Positions 23,501-36,500 of a stretch of DNA of 64,000 nt are shown here, piece after piece. Origin of the DNA: Henckelia pumila (lineage: Eukaryota; Streptophyta; Magnoliopsida; Lamiales; Gesneriaceae); the NCBI RefSeq assembly GCF_033568475.1, contig NC_133123.1, positions 24,104,622 to 24,168,621 of the forward strand. Direction: 5' to 3'. The notes below the pieces were generated by a model. The model made no database searches. It was not told the origin of the DNA and saw nothing but the letters and a program-made list of their open reading frames with translations. The translations under genes and the position numbers were made by a program. The first letter of the stretch is position 1, and each line of letters begins with the position of its first letter.

Positions 23501-26500
23501 CAAGTAGAAAGAGTCTTAGGCAACCTAGGACTTAGACAAAGAAGACATCATTTGATTTACAAAGTATCCAGAAGGAAAATGGCAATCCCTATGGAGTTAA
23601 CAAGTAATCAAATAGAGATGCAATTAATTCCTTTTAAAGAAATAAGAAAGGAATTGCAAAAGCTGAAAAGTGAGGTAGCAAGGACGATGTCTTGCATTCA
23701 TATTGAAGCAATCCAAATAATGATTAAGACAAATTTTAAAGAAGGAATAGATTCACCAAATGATATCGTAGTATGTGATAAAAAAATGGGGAATATTCAA
23801 GATGTTCACTACAAAAAAAGTTGTTTCTAAGAGCGATTTTTTAGGAGCAGTTTTAACATCGCTCTTGAAAAGTCACCAATAGAATCGGTTTTAATTAAAC
23901 CGTTTCTATTGTCTTATCTTTTAAGAGTGGTTTATTAACCACTCCTATTGATCACATTTTAGTACCGGTTTATACAAAACGCTGCTAAAAACTGTTCTTA
24001 TTGACATAATTGTTAGGAGCACTACTGAAAGTGCTCATATTTAATAGTTTTAACAGCGGTTTCATAAAACCGATGCTGTAAACCGTTTTTATTGCTCTAT
24101 CTTTTAGGATTGGTTTCGAAACTGTACCTATTGCATACTTTTATTACCGGTTTTTATAAACCGCTATTATAAACTGCTCTTATTGACATATATGTTAGAA
24201 GCATTCTCGAAACTGCTCATAGTGAATATATTATAATTCCAAATATTTTAACAACTTAATTTTAAATAAGATCATACAAATACAAATTAAATAAACGTGT
24301 GACTGAGATCATTATATTAATTAGTTGATTTAATTCACTATATTAATTAGTTGATTTAATTTACATCTAAATCTATTAAAATCAAGACAATGATAGAGTT
24401 GTCTTTCGTATAGGAGGTGATATTTCAGGGTAAATGTAATATAATCATAAGCTATATATAAATTTTGCTTAACAAACTTATCATGATTAATAATAAATAA
24501 AATGATTATTTAAACCATTATAATAATGTTTTTAATAATTTTTATTTCATCATAAAAATCATAGCGTAAATCATAGCGTCAAAAAATCATAGCGTCGCTG
24601 CCCAGCCTGGGCCCCTTTTTGGGGCGCGGGCTGCACGGGATTGTCCCGGGCAGCCCGAAAAAAATTATTTTTAATTTTTAATTAAAATTTTAATTTTTTG
24701 AAATTCTAGTTTTTGATCCGATCGAAAATTGTTTTTGATTGGTTCACAAGGCATCGGATCGAATTGTTCGAGTTCGGAAATTTTAAAATTGATTTTTGGA
24801 TAAATTTGAATTTTTGAAAAATTTATAAATTTTATCCGTTAAATTAAATTTTATAAAATTAATTATTTTGGTACAATTGATGATAAGATATGATCTTATG
24901 GATGGATAAGATAAAATATGATTTTATCTTTTAAATTATGATGCATTTGCATGTTTATCCAATTATTTAATTATTGAATTAATTAATGGATAAAGGATGA
25001 TCGATTGTCATGACCAATGTTTTAGGTCTATGTTAGGTGATTTACATTTGTCTTATTGTTGTTGGTGTTTATTAATGGGCTTGGTTTATAGCCCAATATG
25101 ATTGTCATATGTAATAAAAGTGGGTCTGGTTTATGGCCCGTTCCCACCCCTAAAAATGTATCCCATATTTGTCATCGAAATTTATTGTAAATTTATTAGA
25201 CTTAGTGGGAGACAAAGATTTGAAGAAATGGTGGGCCCAGCAGACAATGAAGACCGAAGAAATGTAAATTGGAAGCACAATGTAATAGGATTGCATTGCA
25301 TACTTGCATATCACCTAGGATTGGACTTAGACTCGTGATTGGCAACCACGGGTCGATTAGTTAATGAGATCAATCATCCTTAAATAATATATGATATTAT
25401 TGATGTATGCATGTTTAGACTAAATTGTATGAATCCCGCAAGCATACATAATGCATGATGAGACAAATTTTCAAAATTAAAAATCCCTCATTTTAAATAT
25501 GATTTAAAATTGATATCAAGATTAATAAAAAGGGAATTTAAATATTGTTTAAATATTCCTACCTTCCATCAACGATCAATGTATGAGATGCTACCCGCGG
25601 ATACGGTCCGGCTCATATTATTAGGGGGGCCGTTCGTCGGAAAGCTGTACATTGGATCGACACATGTTGTAAGTTGGGTGGAACTCCAATGGGATTGGCT
25701 CATATTATTAGGGATCCACATGGCGACCGTCCATCACAACTTAATATTGATGGGTTATCTTGACATGTCACAATAAACGGCGTCATATTATTGGGCCCTT
25801 ATTGGACATGAGGTAAAAACATGGGGGTTACTTTGGAAGTAATTGGGCTCTACCTTTTGAAAATTATGGTTGGCTGATATTATTCGGGATCATGATTTGT
25901 CAATTGGACTCCATGTTCTCACTAAGGAAAACAGTTTTCTGTTTTCACTAGAGGGTAGTGAAATCGTTAAAATAGTGGGAGTGTAATTCTTAAAATTAAA
26001 ATTCGCCATATTTTATGTCTTAGTAAATTAATTAAACAATCATTGATTATTGTCTGTTTCCTTTTCAGTATACTATTACAATGACTTCTCGCAATCCACT
26101 GTTTTCAATTCTCGAACAAAACAAATTGACTGGCGCAAACTATACGGAATGGTTCCGTAAGTTGAAAATTATTCTTACTTCGGAAAAAGCTTTCTACGTG
26201 TTAGAGAAGCCGCCTCCGAAGGAAGCCCCGGCTAATACAAGTCCGGAAGAGTTGGCCAAACTTGATTTATGGTGGGACCATGATATCAAGGCCAAATGCT
26301 ACATGCAGGCTTCGATGTCTGATGAGCTTCAAAGGAGATTCGAGGATGCCGTGAATGCTGCTGACATTCACAAGAACCTCAAGGAACTCTTTGGAGCTTA
26401 GTCAAGGTCGGAGAGGTATGCCACCGTCAGAGAGCTCATGACGAGTCGCATGCGTGATGGGACTTCGGTCCGTGAGCATGGGGTGCACATGATTGGGCTC

Positions 26501-29500
26501 ATTGAAAAGTTGGTAACACTCGACTTGACTTTGGAGCATGAACTTAGCGTGGACTTGTTGCTTCTATCACTTCCTTCATCGTTTGACGGTTTTGTGATGA
26601 ACTTCAATATGAACAAGATAGAGGCCACCCTTGAAGAGATGGTCAATATGCTTGTCACATATGAAGCCACACTAAAGAAGGATAAACCGGTACTCTTGAT
26701 TGGCTCCTCTTCTAACTTTAAGAAAGGACCAAGTGGAAAGGGTAAGAAACGTTCTGCCCCGCTCAAGAAGATTGTACCAAATAAGAAGGGAAAGGCCAAG
26801 GCTTCAATTGGGATAAAAGATGAAAATGTTTGCCATTACTGCAAGAAACCCGGTCATTGGAAACGTAACTGCAAGGAATACCTCGAACAGTTGCGAACTG
26901 CAAAGGGTATGTTTTACATTGAAATAAATGTTTCGCTTAATACTTCTTCTTGGGTATTGGATACCGGATGTGGATCTCACATTTGCAATGATTTGCAAGT
27001 GATGACAAGAAGTCGTAAGCTAAGGATGGGTGAGACCTAGCTAAGGCTCGGGAATGGTTCTAGAGTCGAAGCCAAAGCTATAGGAGACATTTATTTAGTT
27101 TTGCAGAACAATCTTAAGTTATTTTTTAGAGATGTTTTATATGTTTCGGATTGGTCAAAAACATTATATCTATTTCTATGCTTGATAGAGATGGTTTTTC
27201 TTGCAATTTTGTGAATGAGATTTGCAATATTTACAAGAATGAATGTTTTATTGGAAATGGACAACTTGAAAACGATCTATATAGCTTAAAATTAAAAGAC
27301 GTTCCAATTAATTATGTTGATAAACCGGTAACAACAATTAAAAGGAAAAACGATAGTCAAAACCCGGCAAACCTTTGGCATGCTAGGCTAGGTCATATTT
27401 CCTCAAGGAGGATGAACAAGCTAGTGGGAGAGGGCATGTTTGATATGTCTGATATTAACTCTCTACCTACTTGTGAGTCCTGCCTAAAGGGAAAAATGAC
27501 TAAATCTCCTTTCAAAGGAAAATCTGAGCGTAATCAAAATCTGTTGGATTTGATCCATACAGATGTTTGCGGTCCATTTAGGATTGGTACTAAATGTGGC
27601 AACACCTACTTCATTACCTTTACCGATGATCATTCTAGGTATGTGTATTTATATTTAATGAAATATAAGTCTGAAGCATTTGAAATGTTCAAAGAATTCA
27701 AGGCTGAAGTAGAAAACAAACTAGGTAAAAGTATTAAGGCACTTCGATCGGATCGAGGTGGAGAATACTTAAGTACCGAGTTTTTGGACTATCTAAAAGA
27801 GAATGAGATTCTCTCTCAGTGGACTCCTCCGATGACACCTCAGCTAAATGGTGTTTCGGAGCGTCGCAATCGAACTTTGTTGGACATGGTTCGATCCATG
27901 ATGAGCTTCACTGAACTCCCACCTTTGTTTTGGGGCTACGCGCTTGAAACGGCGGTATTGTTGTTAAACAACGTCCACACTAAAGCAGTAGATAAAACAT
28001 CATACGAGTTATGGAATGGAAAAGCTCCTAAGTATTCGTACTTGAGGATTTGGGGATGTCCTGCTTACATGAAGCAGACAGTGGGAGATAAGTTGGATAG
28101 TCGATCCACCTTATGTTATTTTTTAGGGTATCCGAAGAATTCAATCGGATATTATTTCTATCATCCTGCTGAAACAAAAGTGTTTGTTTCAATGAATGCC
28201 ACTTTCTTGGAGAAGGAGTTCTTATTGGATAAGAAAGGCAAGATGATGGAACTCGAAAAAATTCGAGAAGAACCCGAGATATAAAATAACGATCCTACAC
28301 CTCAAGAATCATCACAAGACACGCCTATTACTAGGAGATCCGAGAGGACTTCTAGGCCTCCTATTAGATATGGTCTTCTTCTTGAAGGGGATCAAAGTGA
28401 ACCCGACATTGGATGTGATCCAAGAAACTTCAAGGAAGCAATTTCTGATGCGGATTCGAATTTATGGCTTGAAGCTATGCAATCGGAAATAGACTCGATG
28501 CATTCTAACCAAGTTTGGTCTTTAGTAGATCCTCCCGATGGAATTGTTCCAATTGGGTGTAAATGGATCTACAAGAGAAAGCTTGGGCCTGATGGAAAGG
28601 TATTGACCTACAAGGCACGATTGGTGGCAAAAGGTTATACTCAAAGACAAGGAATTGACTATGATGAAACCTTTTCACCAGTCACAATGTTCAAGTCCAT
28701 AAGAATCCTTATTGCCATAGCAGCATGGTATGACTATGAGATATGTCAAATGGATGTAAAGACTGCATTTCTTAATGGAAATATTAAGGAAGAGATCTAT
28801 ATGATGCAGCCTGAGGGATACACATCCATGGGAAGCGAGCATAAGGTATGCAAGCTTCAGAGATCAATCTATGGTCTCAAACAAGCATCAAGAAGTTAGA
28901 ACCAGAAATTTGATGAAACGATAAAGGATTTTGGTTTTATCAAGAACCCGGAGGAACCATGCGTGTACAAGAAAGTAGTTAAGAATGCGGTAACATTCTT
29001 AGTAATTTATGTTGATGACATCCTACTCATGGGGAATGATGTAGGGATGTTGCAGTCAACAAAGATATGATTATCAGGTAGATTCTCGATGAAGGATTTA
29101 GGTGAGGCATCCTATATTCTAGGAATTCAGATCTATAGAGATAGATCTAAAAGAATGATAGGACTCACTCAATCAACCTACATCGACACCATATTGAAAA
29201 GGTTTTCTATGGATGAGTCCAAAAGAGGACATCTACCTATGTGTCATGGAGTTTCTCTATCCAAATCTATGTGTCCCAAGACTGACGAAGAGATAGAGAA
29301 GATGACACACGTGCCATATGCGTCAGCCATAGGTAGTATCATGTATGGGATGATATCTACCAGACCGGATGTGGCCTATGCTCTGAGCGTCACGAGCAGA
29401 TACCAAGCCAATCCCGGTCAAATGCATTGGAAAGCCGTGAAGGATATTCTTAAGTACTTGCGAAGGACTAAGAATTTATTCATGGTTTATGGAGGGAGAG

Positions 29501-32500
29501 AATTGAAGTTGGAAGGCTATACCGACTCTAGCTTCCAATGTGACATGGATGACTCGAAATCAACCTCTGGATTTGTATTCGTGCTCAATGGCGGTGCTGT
29601 CTCTTGGAAGAGTTCCAAGCAGGACACCACAGCGAATTCCACCACTGAGGCAGAATACATTGCAGCATCAGCTGCTGCTAAAGAGACGGTTTGGATAAGG
29701 AAATTCATCCAAGAGTTGGGTGTAATTCCTGAAGCTGTTGGTCCAGTCTCGGTGTACTGTGACAACACGGGTGCCGTTGCTCAGGCAAAGGAGTCAAGGT
29801 CTCATCAGAAGTCCAAACACGTACTGAGGAAATACCACATCATCCGGGAGATCGTGGAAAGAGGAGACATCAGTGTCGAGAGAGTGGCCTCTACAGACAA
29901 TATCGCTGATCCGCTTACTAAGCCCTTGTCAGGACCATTGTTTGACAAACATCGCGAAGCAATGAGATTACGTAGTATGACTAGTTGGCTTTAGGGCAAG
30001 TGGGAGATTGAAAGAGTGGGTGCCCGGTTAGCCAACTTGTGGCTAAGGGCTTTTATGACTCTATGTAGAACAATCTTTTGTTTAATATAATTTATACTTT
30101 TATAATGGCATTGACTTTATCTTTCTTCATAATGTTATATTATGATATACTATTGTTGTTTTGATAAAGACCTTGAATATACTATAGTGTATGTAAGATG
30201 TGGTAGTACATGGGGATTGCTATCATGAAACACATCTTATAGTCACTGTATATTCTAAACAGTTCCTAGTCAATTGAGCCGTCCGCAAATAAGGATAAGG
30301 ATCGCTCGAGATTGAGACTAGCATTTGCGATGCCGAGTACCACGTTTCATTGATATGGAACATAGAGATGTTCAAAGCATGCAAATGGATATTCATATGA
30401 TGAATGATCGAACTACCCTATTCGCACTTTCCAAGTGGTTACCACTTATCGAGTGGATAAAGTCCGCGGTTTTGGTTGTACACCATTAGTCCTTATTACT
30501 TGAAACATCATTGAGACTCTATATGCTAGTACTGTACTTTGACTCATTTACCGACTCTATTGGGGTCATCAGGTGTCAGGATTGGGTACAGTTACGACAC
30601 ATATAGGAGTCGATGCTTTGTTGTCAAGGATTCACCACATACTCGCGAGTGTGGATATCCTATGCGATCTGAGGAGATATTAGTGTGACGAATCTCTGGC
30701 CAGAGTACATGATGTGTTTTAGGTTACTTGGTGTTCCTAGTAACACATGCGATGTCACTAATAGATCTCCAAGATGTTATGCATAGTTGTCGAATCTCGA
30801 ACGACTCTCGATGCACCAATGGTTGTTGATTCGATCGGGATATTTGGTTGAAGTGACCGTACTGTACGCTAACCAAAATCTACTGGTTCTTGTAGGCACT
30901 ATCAGTAATACCTAGGGAATCATGGGGCGATGTTGCTAGGCACTCTTACCATGATTCGTTGGGCAAGTCGGAAATTGTTGTTCCGAGTCACAAGGAGTTG
31001 TGAGCCCACGGCTAGCTGTATTCCTGAACCATTGAGGGTTACACAAGTAATGGATTACTAAAACCCCGTAGAGATAGTTAAATTTAATGAAAGAGAAGTT
31101 GGACTTCTTAACTAAAGGGAGTGGGATTTCCTAAAATGACATAGGGATGGACATTTTTGGAAATCACTGAATTCGGATTCAGAAAAATTATCTTGACTTT
31201 AAAAGATGCAGAAATGATTTCTGTGCACATTGGTAAAATCAGTTTATCAATCGGAGTCACGATGAATTTTATATTAATTTCTAGAACAACGGGCTTGGCT
31301 TGTTGGGCTTAAGTTATGGATTGTGGGCTTTAAGGAGTTAGAGTCCTGATACAATTATAACTAGAAATTATCTATAAATAGAGGTGTTGGGTTCGAAAAT
31401 TAGACACATTGAATACTGCAATTTTCAAAATTCACTCTATACTATTCAAGAGGTTTTTTTCGAAAATTCCTCTGTCCCTTTTGAGAAAATTCGGACTGTG
31501 ATTTTTGTGAAAAATTACAATTCGAATTAACAGATCAAATCTGTTTATTCTCTACGTAAAACTTCTGATTGATTTCTAGTGCAGTCAATCAGAGGGTTTC
31601 TGTTTTTCATTCGTGAACCTAATTCCGAAGTTAGATCGTGACTGTCATCGGTTCCCGGAATTTACAAAAAGAGCAGATTAAATTCTGTTGGAGTCCACGA
31701 TCAAGCCTTTGCTTAACGAAGTAAAAATTTAACTGTGTTTTATTTTTACTTGAACAAATTTAATTGTAAAAGTTTTGATACCCATATATGGAATCGTTCC
31801 ATATAATAAAATAAAATTTTAAACTTCCGCTGCACCGGGTATCAATTCTAATTGATCTTAACACCGTTTTTCAACATGGACATGGACCACCAAAGATGCG
31901 TTTTTTCAGGGGACCACTGCAAAAGCAGAAGATGCCCCGACAACAATAAAAAATGCATGTGAGGAGGATAAAGTCAAAAGAAAAAGGATGACATGTGACT
32001 CTTCCACCAACAAACGATGCCATCAATAATGGCATAAAAGGACAAGGTGGATAATGGGTGACTCATTCACTAGCTAAAGATGTCATTAATAATGACATAG
32101 AAGGACAAGATAAAACAGCTGTAAGATTCCCTGAAGTTTCTCGGTGAAACGAGTGGAACCTCAGCTATAAATACAAGCGTTCAAGGAAGCTGAAGACATC
32201 GATCATTCCCTTCAGTTTTCTTACAAATAAATTGTAATATTTCTCTTTCTAAGATTGTAATAAGTTTTTTTTTTTTATGTATTTCAAGAACAAAGCTACT
32301 ATGAGTAGCTAAACCAATTGTCTTCTCCTCTTCAAAGGAGTTGATTTATGTAATAATATTATATCTGAATAATTTTCTCTGAAGCCTCTCGATCTTTCAT
32401 GCTCATATTCTATAATTAAATTTATATATCATACGTCTTAAGATAGAAAATGAATTAAGGCTGTGCTGAGTGTCGTTGAAGGAGCTTGTGCAGAAACCAT

Positions 32501-33437
32501 CTGTTGCGACTGCGTGGTTAGAGTGTGAGGAGCACTTCGTAAAACTCGGCAGGTATGACCTGACGACATTATGGTCAAAGAGGTATTTGAATTTAATTCA
32601 TCTTACGGAAGCATGTTGGACCCTAATCCAGAGTATATCGGCTGGAAACCTTGCGTAACTGATAGTTCTGCTTTGCCTGAACTGGTTCGATAGGTAAAAC
32701 AATGACACGTACAAATGATTGAATACTAAACACTTTTTAAGACAAATTTGGTGACCACTGGGGAGTTGAAACAAAGAAATTTGAGTGTAGGGAGTTAAGA
32801 GAAAAAAAATGTTTGGGTTTGGAAATTTTAAAATAATTTGTCCGTTTTAATTTGAATTTACATTCATATTGTTTTATTTATAAAAATGATTAGTAAAACC
32901 GACACACTTGAAAACTCATGACATGAAATATCCACAACTCGATGACTTTTTTTTTATTATTATAAAAATAGTTTGTTTTATGAAATAATAAGTAAATCTG
33001 TGCCTGTGTTATATTTATTTTGGTCTAACATGTAGCACTTCATATATCTAATAATCTAGTTGACCTTTTCTTCTGAAATGAAATTTACGAAATTGCAATA
33101 TTACGCGTCCATAAATGACAAATTTATGCATCCTTTTTAGGTATCCAAATGTAATTTAAATATTGTTTTTATTACATTGAGATGAGATAATAAATAAAAT
33201 AGGCTGCAAAATTTTGGAATTTAATTTTTTTTATTGGAGTACTGATGTAGTATTATTATACATCGATATCATGTTAGTGTCACAATAGAGATGTAAATGA
33301 GTTGAACCGAACAATATCAGATTCAGATCATTTAGTATATATTAAGACTCAAGCTTGGTTCGAGTTTTTGTCCTGAGGCTCTGCTGGGCTCCATCTCAGT
33401 CTAGCCCCTATCTAAATAGCTCATATATATCTATCTA

Positions 33438-33504
<67 letters not shown>

Positions 33505-36500
33505 TTGCTATGCTGCCCACCTCCCATGCTCACCTATGAGGTAGCAATCATCCATTAGATGAACCATTTGTATGTGATTCATCTCATCCATTGGATGATT
33601 GCCACCTCATAGGTGGACATGGAGGTGGACACGGGAGATGGGCAGCATATCAAATCTATATATATATATATATATCTTGGGCTTCAAATCTTCAATTTAT
33701 ATTTGATGAGCCCAGTATAGCCCCTATCTAAATAGCCCATATATATTATTTGGTGCTTTAATTTAATATTTTATACCTATGGACTGTGATTATAATGGAT
33801 CTCAATATAATTTAATTCAACCCACATGTTTATATTTTGGTCTTTAGTTTAAGATTTTTCAATACGGTCTCAATATGTTTTATTTTTGGGTAAATTGCAT
33901 ATATCACCCTTGTGAAATCCCGTGCTAATAACCCCCTGTGATTCTAGATTTGTAGCATACACACCCCTTCTGGCTAAAAAATGACGAAAATGCCCTTGAT
34001 TTTTATGAACTATTTAATTTATCATTTATTTTATGTAGGGGTATTTTCGTCATTTTTTAGCTGAAAAGGGTGTGTATGCTACAAATCTAGAATCACAGGA
34101 GGTTATTAGCTTAAAAAATTTTCACCGGGGGTTATTAGCTAACACGGAATTTCACAAGGGTGATATATGCAATTTTTCCTTTATTTTTTTTTGAACCATC
34201 GATATGTTTTAGGGAAAATTGCATATATCACCCTTGTGAAATCTCGGATTTGCTGATAACCCCCTATGAAAATTTTTTAAGCTAATAACCCCATGTGATA
34301 CTAGATTTGTAGCATACACACCCTTTCCAGCTAAAAAATGACGAAAATACCCCTACTTAAATAAATAATTAAATTAATTTTGTTTTATAATTTTATATTT
34401 AATTGAATAAAATAATCAAATTTTAGTTAAACAACTATGAAAATTATATATAATTATTTTTTTATTAATATTTGTTATACACGAAATATTTTTTAATAGT
34501 AAATTTTATTATTACATTAAATTATGTAATAAGTTTAATTATTTTTTAAATACAATTTAATATTTAAATTAATTAAAGTGATTGTATAAATAAACTTAAT
34601 TGAAAATATAAGTTAATGCATTGGTGTTTTCATTTAAATCTTCAATAAAAGGTGATAAATTAAAGAGTTCATAAAAGTCAAAGGGCATTTTCGTCATTTT
34701 TTTAGCCATAAGGGATATGTATGCTGCAGATCTAGAATCACAGGGGGCTACTAGCTCAAAAAACTTTCATAAGGAGTTATCAGCAAACCCGAGATTTCAC
34801 AGGGTTGATATATGTCATTTTCCCTACGTTTTATTTTAGATTAGGAAAGAGAGACTAAAATGTGAAAACATTATTATCCAAAATCGCAAAAATACATTTA
34901 TACGTTATCAAAATTACAATTTTAAAATATGGATATGAAAAGAAATTTTAACAACATTTGGTCTAAAAACTCGACTCAAATACTCGATATTAAACTGAAG
35001 TTTTTTTAGCCCGATAATGTAAAATAATTTATAATGTTAATTCAATTTAATATATTACGTGACCAATTTGGTTTTGGATTTGAAAATGAGCGTCTAAATC
35101 AACTAGGCAAGTCATGTTCGATCGATTCACATGCACGATGCACCCTCCTTTCAACATCTCCATTTTCTAATATTCTATTCAAACTGATTATTATATATAG
35201 CAACGTTTAATATATCTACACTATATTTTGAATGATATTCATTAAACCTTTGATTATATATATTCAATAATTATCAAGATTATTTAACCATTAACTAATT
35301 ATATATATGCTTCGTGCATCCAAATCAAATTAGCTGGCTAGGTCGGTACACCATATATTTGACTAGCTAGTATAAATATAATATAATTTAAATTATTTTG
35401 TGCCGAAAACGGAAAAAATAAACTTACCGTGAAAATGAAGTTGTAACCCCGTTTGAGCACATCCATAAGAAAAGATGTTCTTCTCCACATCATCTTGATA
35501 AAATCCTGAGACATGTAAAGCTTTTCTCCGACGAAATCGACGCCCTCGGTCTCGAGCTTGTAGCAATGGAGCCTGAGGAATCGGCACCTTTCGTACGAGG
35601 TTTGATCCATCGCCACGATCAACAGATGATCGGTTAAGTTCCTCGTGTTTTCGCCCATCCAAAATCCGTCGAGAAACAAGTCGAGCATCGACTTGTCTCC
35701 TTCGACGTATGCTTTGTTTATAACTGTGATGATCAAAGTCTTTTCTGTTGTTGAAGTCGATGATAACGTGTTTTCTAGCTCGTCTGATCTATAGACTGAT
35801 GTCTTGCCCTGCAATTTATTTATTAATTAATACATCGGTAAAAAATATATATTTATGACAAGTTAAATTACATTTGAGACAATATATATATATATACACA
35901 CGCACATACATATATATAATAAATAGGCTGCAAAAAAGTAACTTTTTTTAAATACAAAATTCGATTTTTAAACTTTTAGGCAACATATATATTGTAAAAA
36001 CATACAAAACCCACCCCGATTTTTTTTTTCACCATCATGTCACTCTTATTACACGATCTAATGAGCCAATTTTTTGTGAGGCGAATTTTCTACCCGATTT
36101 AGATCAATGAAAAAGTGTTGGTTTTTAATTTTAAAAATATTACTTTTAATTTTAAATATAGACCGAGTAGATCTCTCTCACGTCGTAAAATCAACTCATA
36201 GAAAACACAATTTCTTTAAAAAAGAGTAAAGTAAGATGAGGTGAAACTTTGAATATGAAATCATACTAAAAATTGCAGAAAAAATGTTGCAAATAAGAAG
36301 AATTTCATAAAAAAAAAATAAAAAAATTGTCTGAACATTCCGATTCCTCAGGCGCACATTAAAATATTTGTGGTCACGTTCGAATCCGAATTATTTCGTA
36401 CACTACATTCACAAGACTCGAACTCGAGAATATTCTTGATTCTTAAAAATCGCAAACCGTAGAGAGAAATTAAATGAAATTAACTTACGTTCTTCGAATC

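Larger units (their letters stand above)
24560..31873 (+). mobile_element. Degenerate Ty1/copia element, 5-prime LTR missing
   Basis: An untranslated leader (about 24560-26080) is followed by gag-pol remains (26081-29994), a purine tract GGGCAAGTGGGAG (29996-30006) and one complete LTR (30009-31873). No copy of the LTR and no primer-binding site precede the leader, so the left end, including the 5-prime LTR, has been lost. The left boundary is approximate. It lies antisense inside intron 2 of the glycosyltransferase gene. Confidence 0.8.
21060..35427 (-). other. 14.4-kb intron 2 of the glycosyltransferase gene
   Basis: The donor (ACG|GTAAGT, minus strand at 35428/35427) and acceptor (GGACAG|GAC at 21060/21059) are sound, and joining them restores the conserved FIFT-DTD sequence. 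The intron holds pararetroviral relics, a CACTA end, a degenerate copia element, a TA-flanked foldback and two Mutator-type MITEs. If the intron is retained, translation adds about 30 residues and stops at 35338. Confidence 0.85.

Noticed and set aside
25102-25776. Two frames of 78 and 88 codons before copia gag
   Set aside because: They are part of the untranslated leader of the degenerate copia element.
24240-26080. Search for the 5-prime LTR of the degenerate copia element
   Set aside because: No sequence resembling 30009-31873 and no primer-binding site were found upstream, so no LTR was annotated there.
33355-33558. Ile/Tyr-repeat frames, also at 40526-40830 and 45324-45524
   Set aside because: They only translate TA microsatellites.
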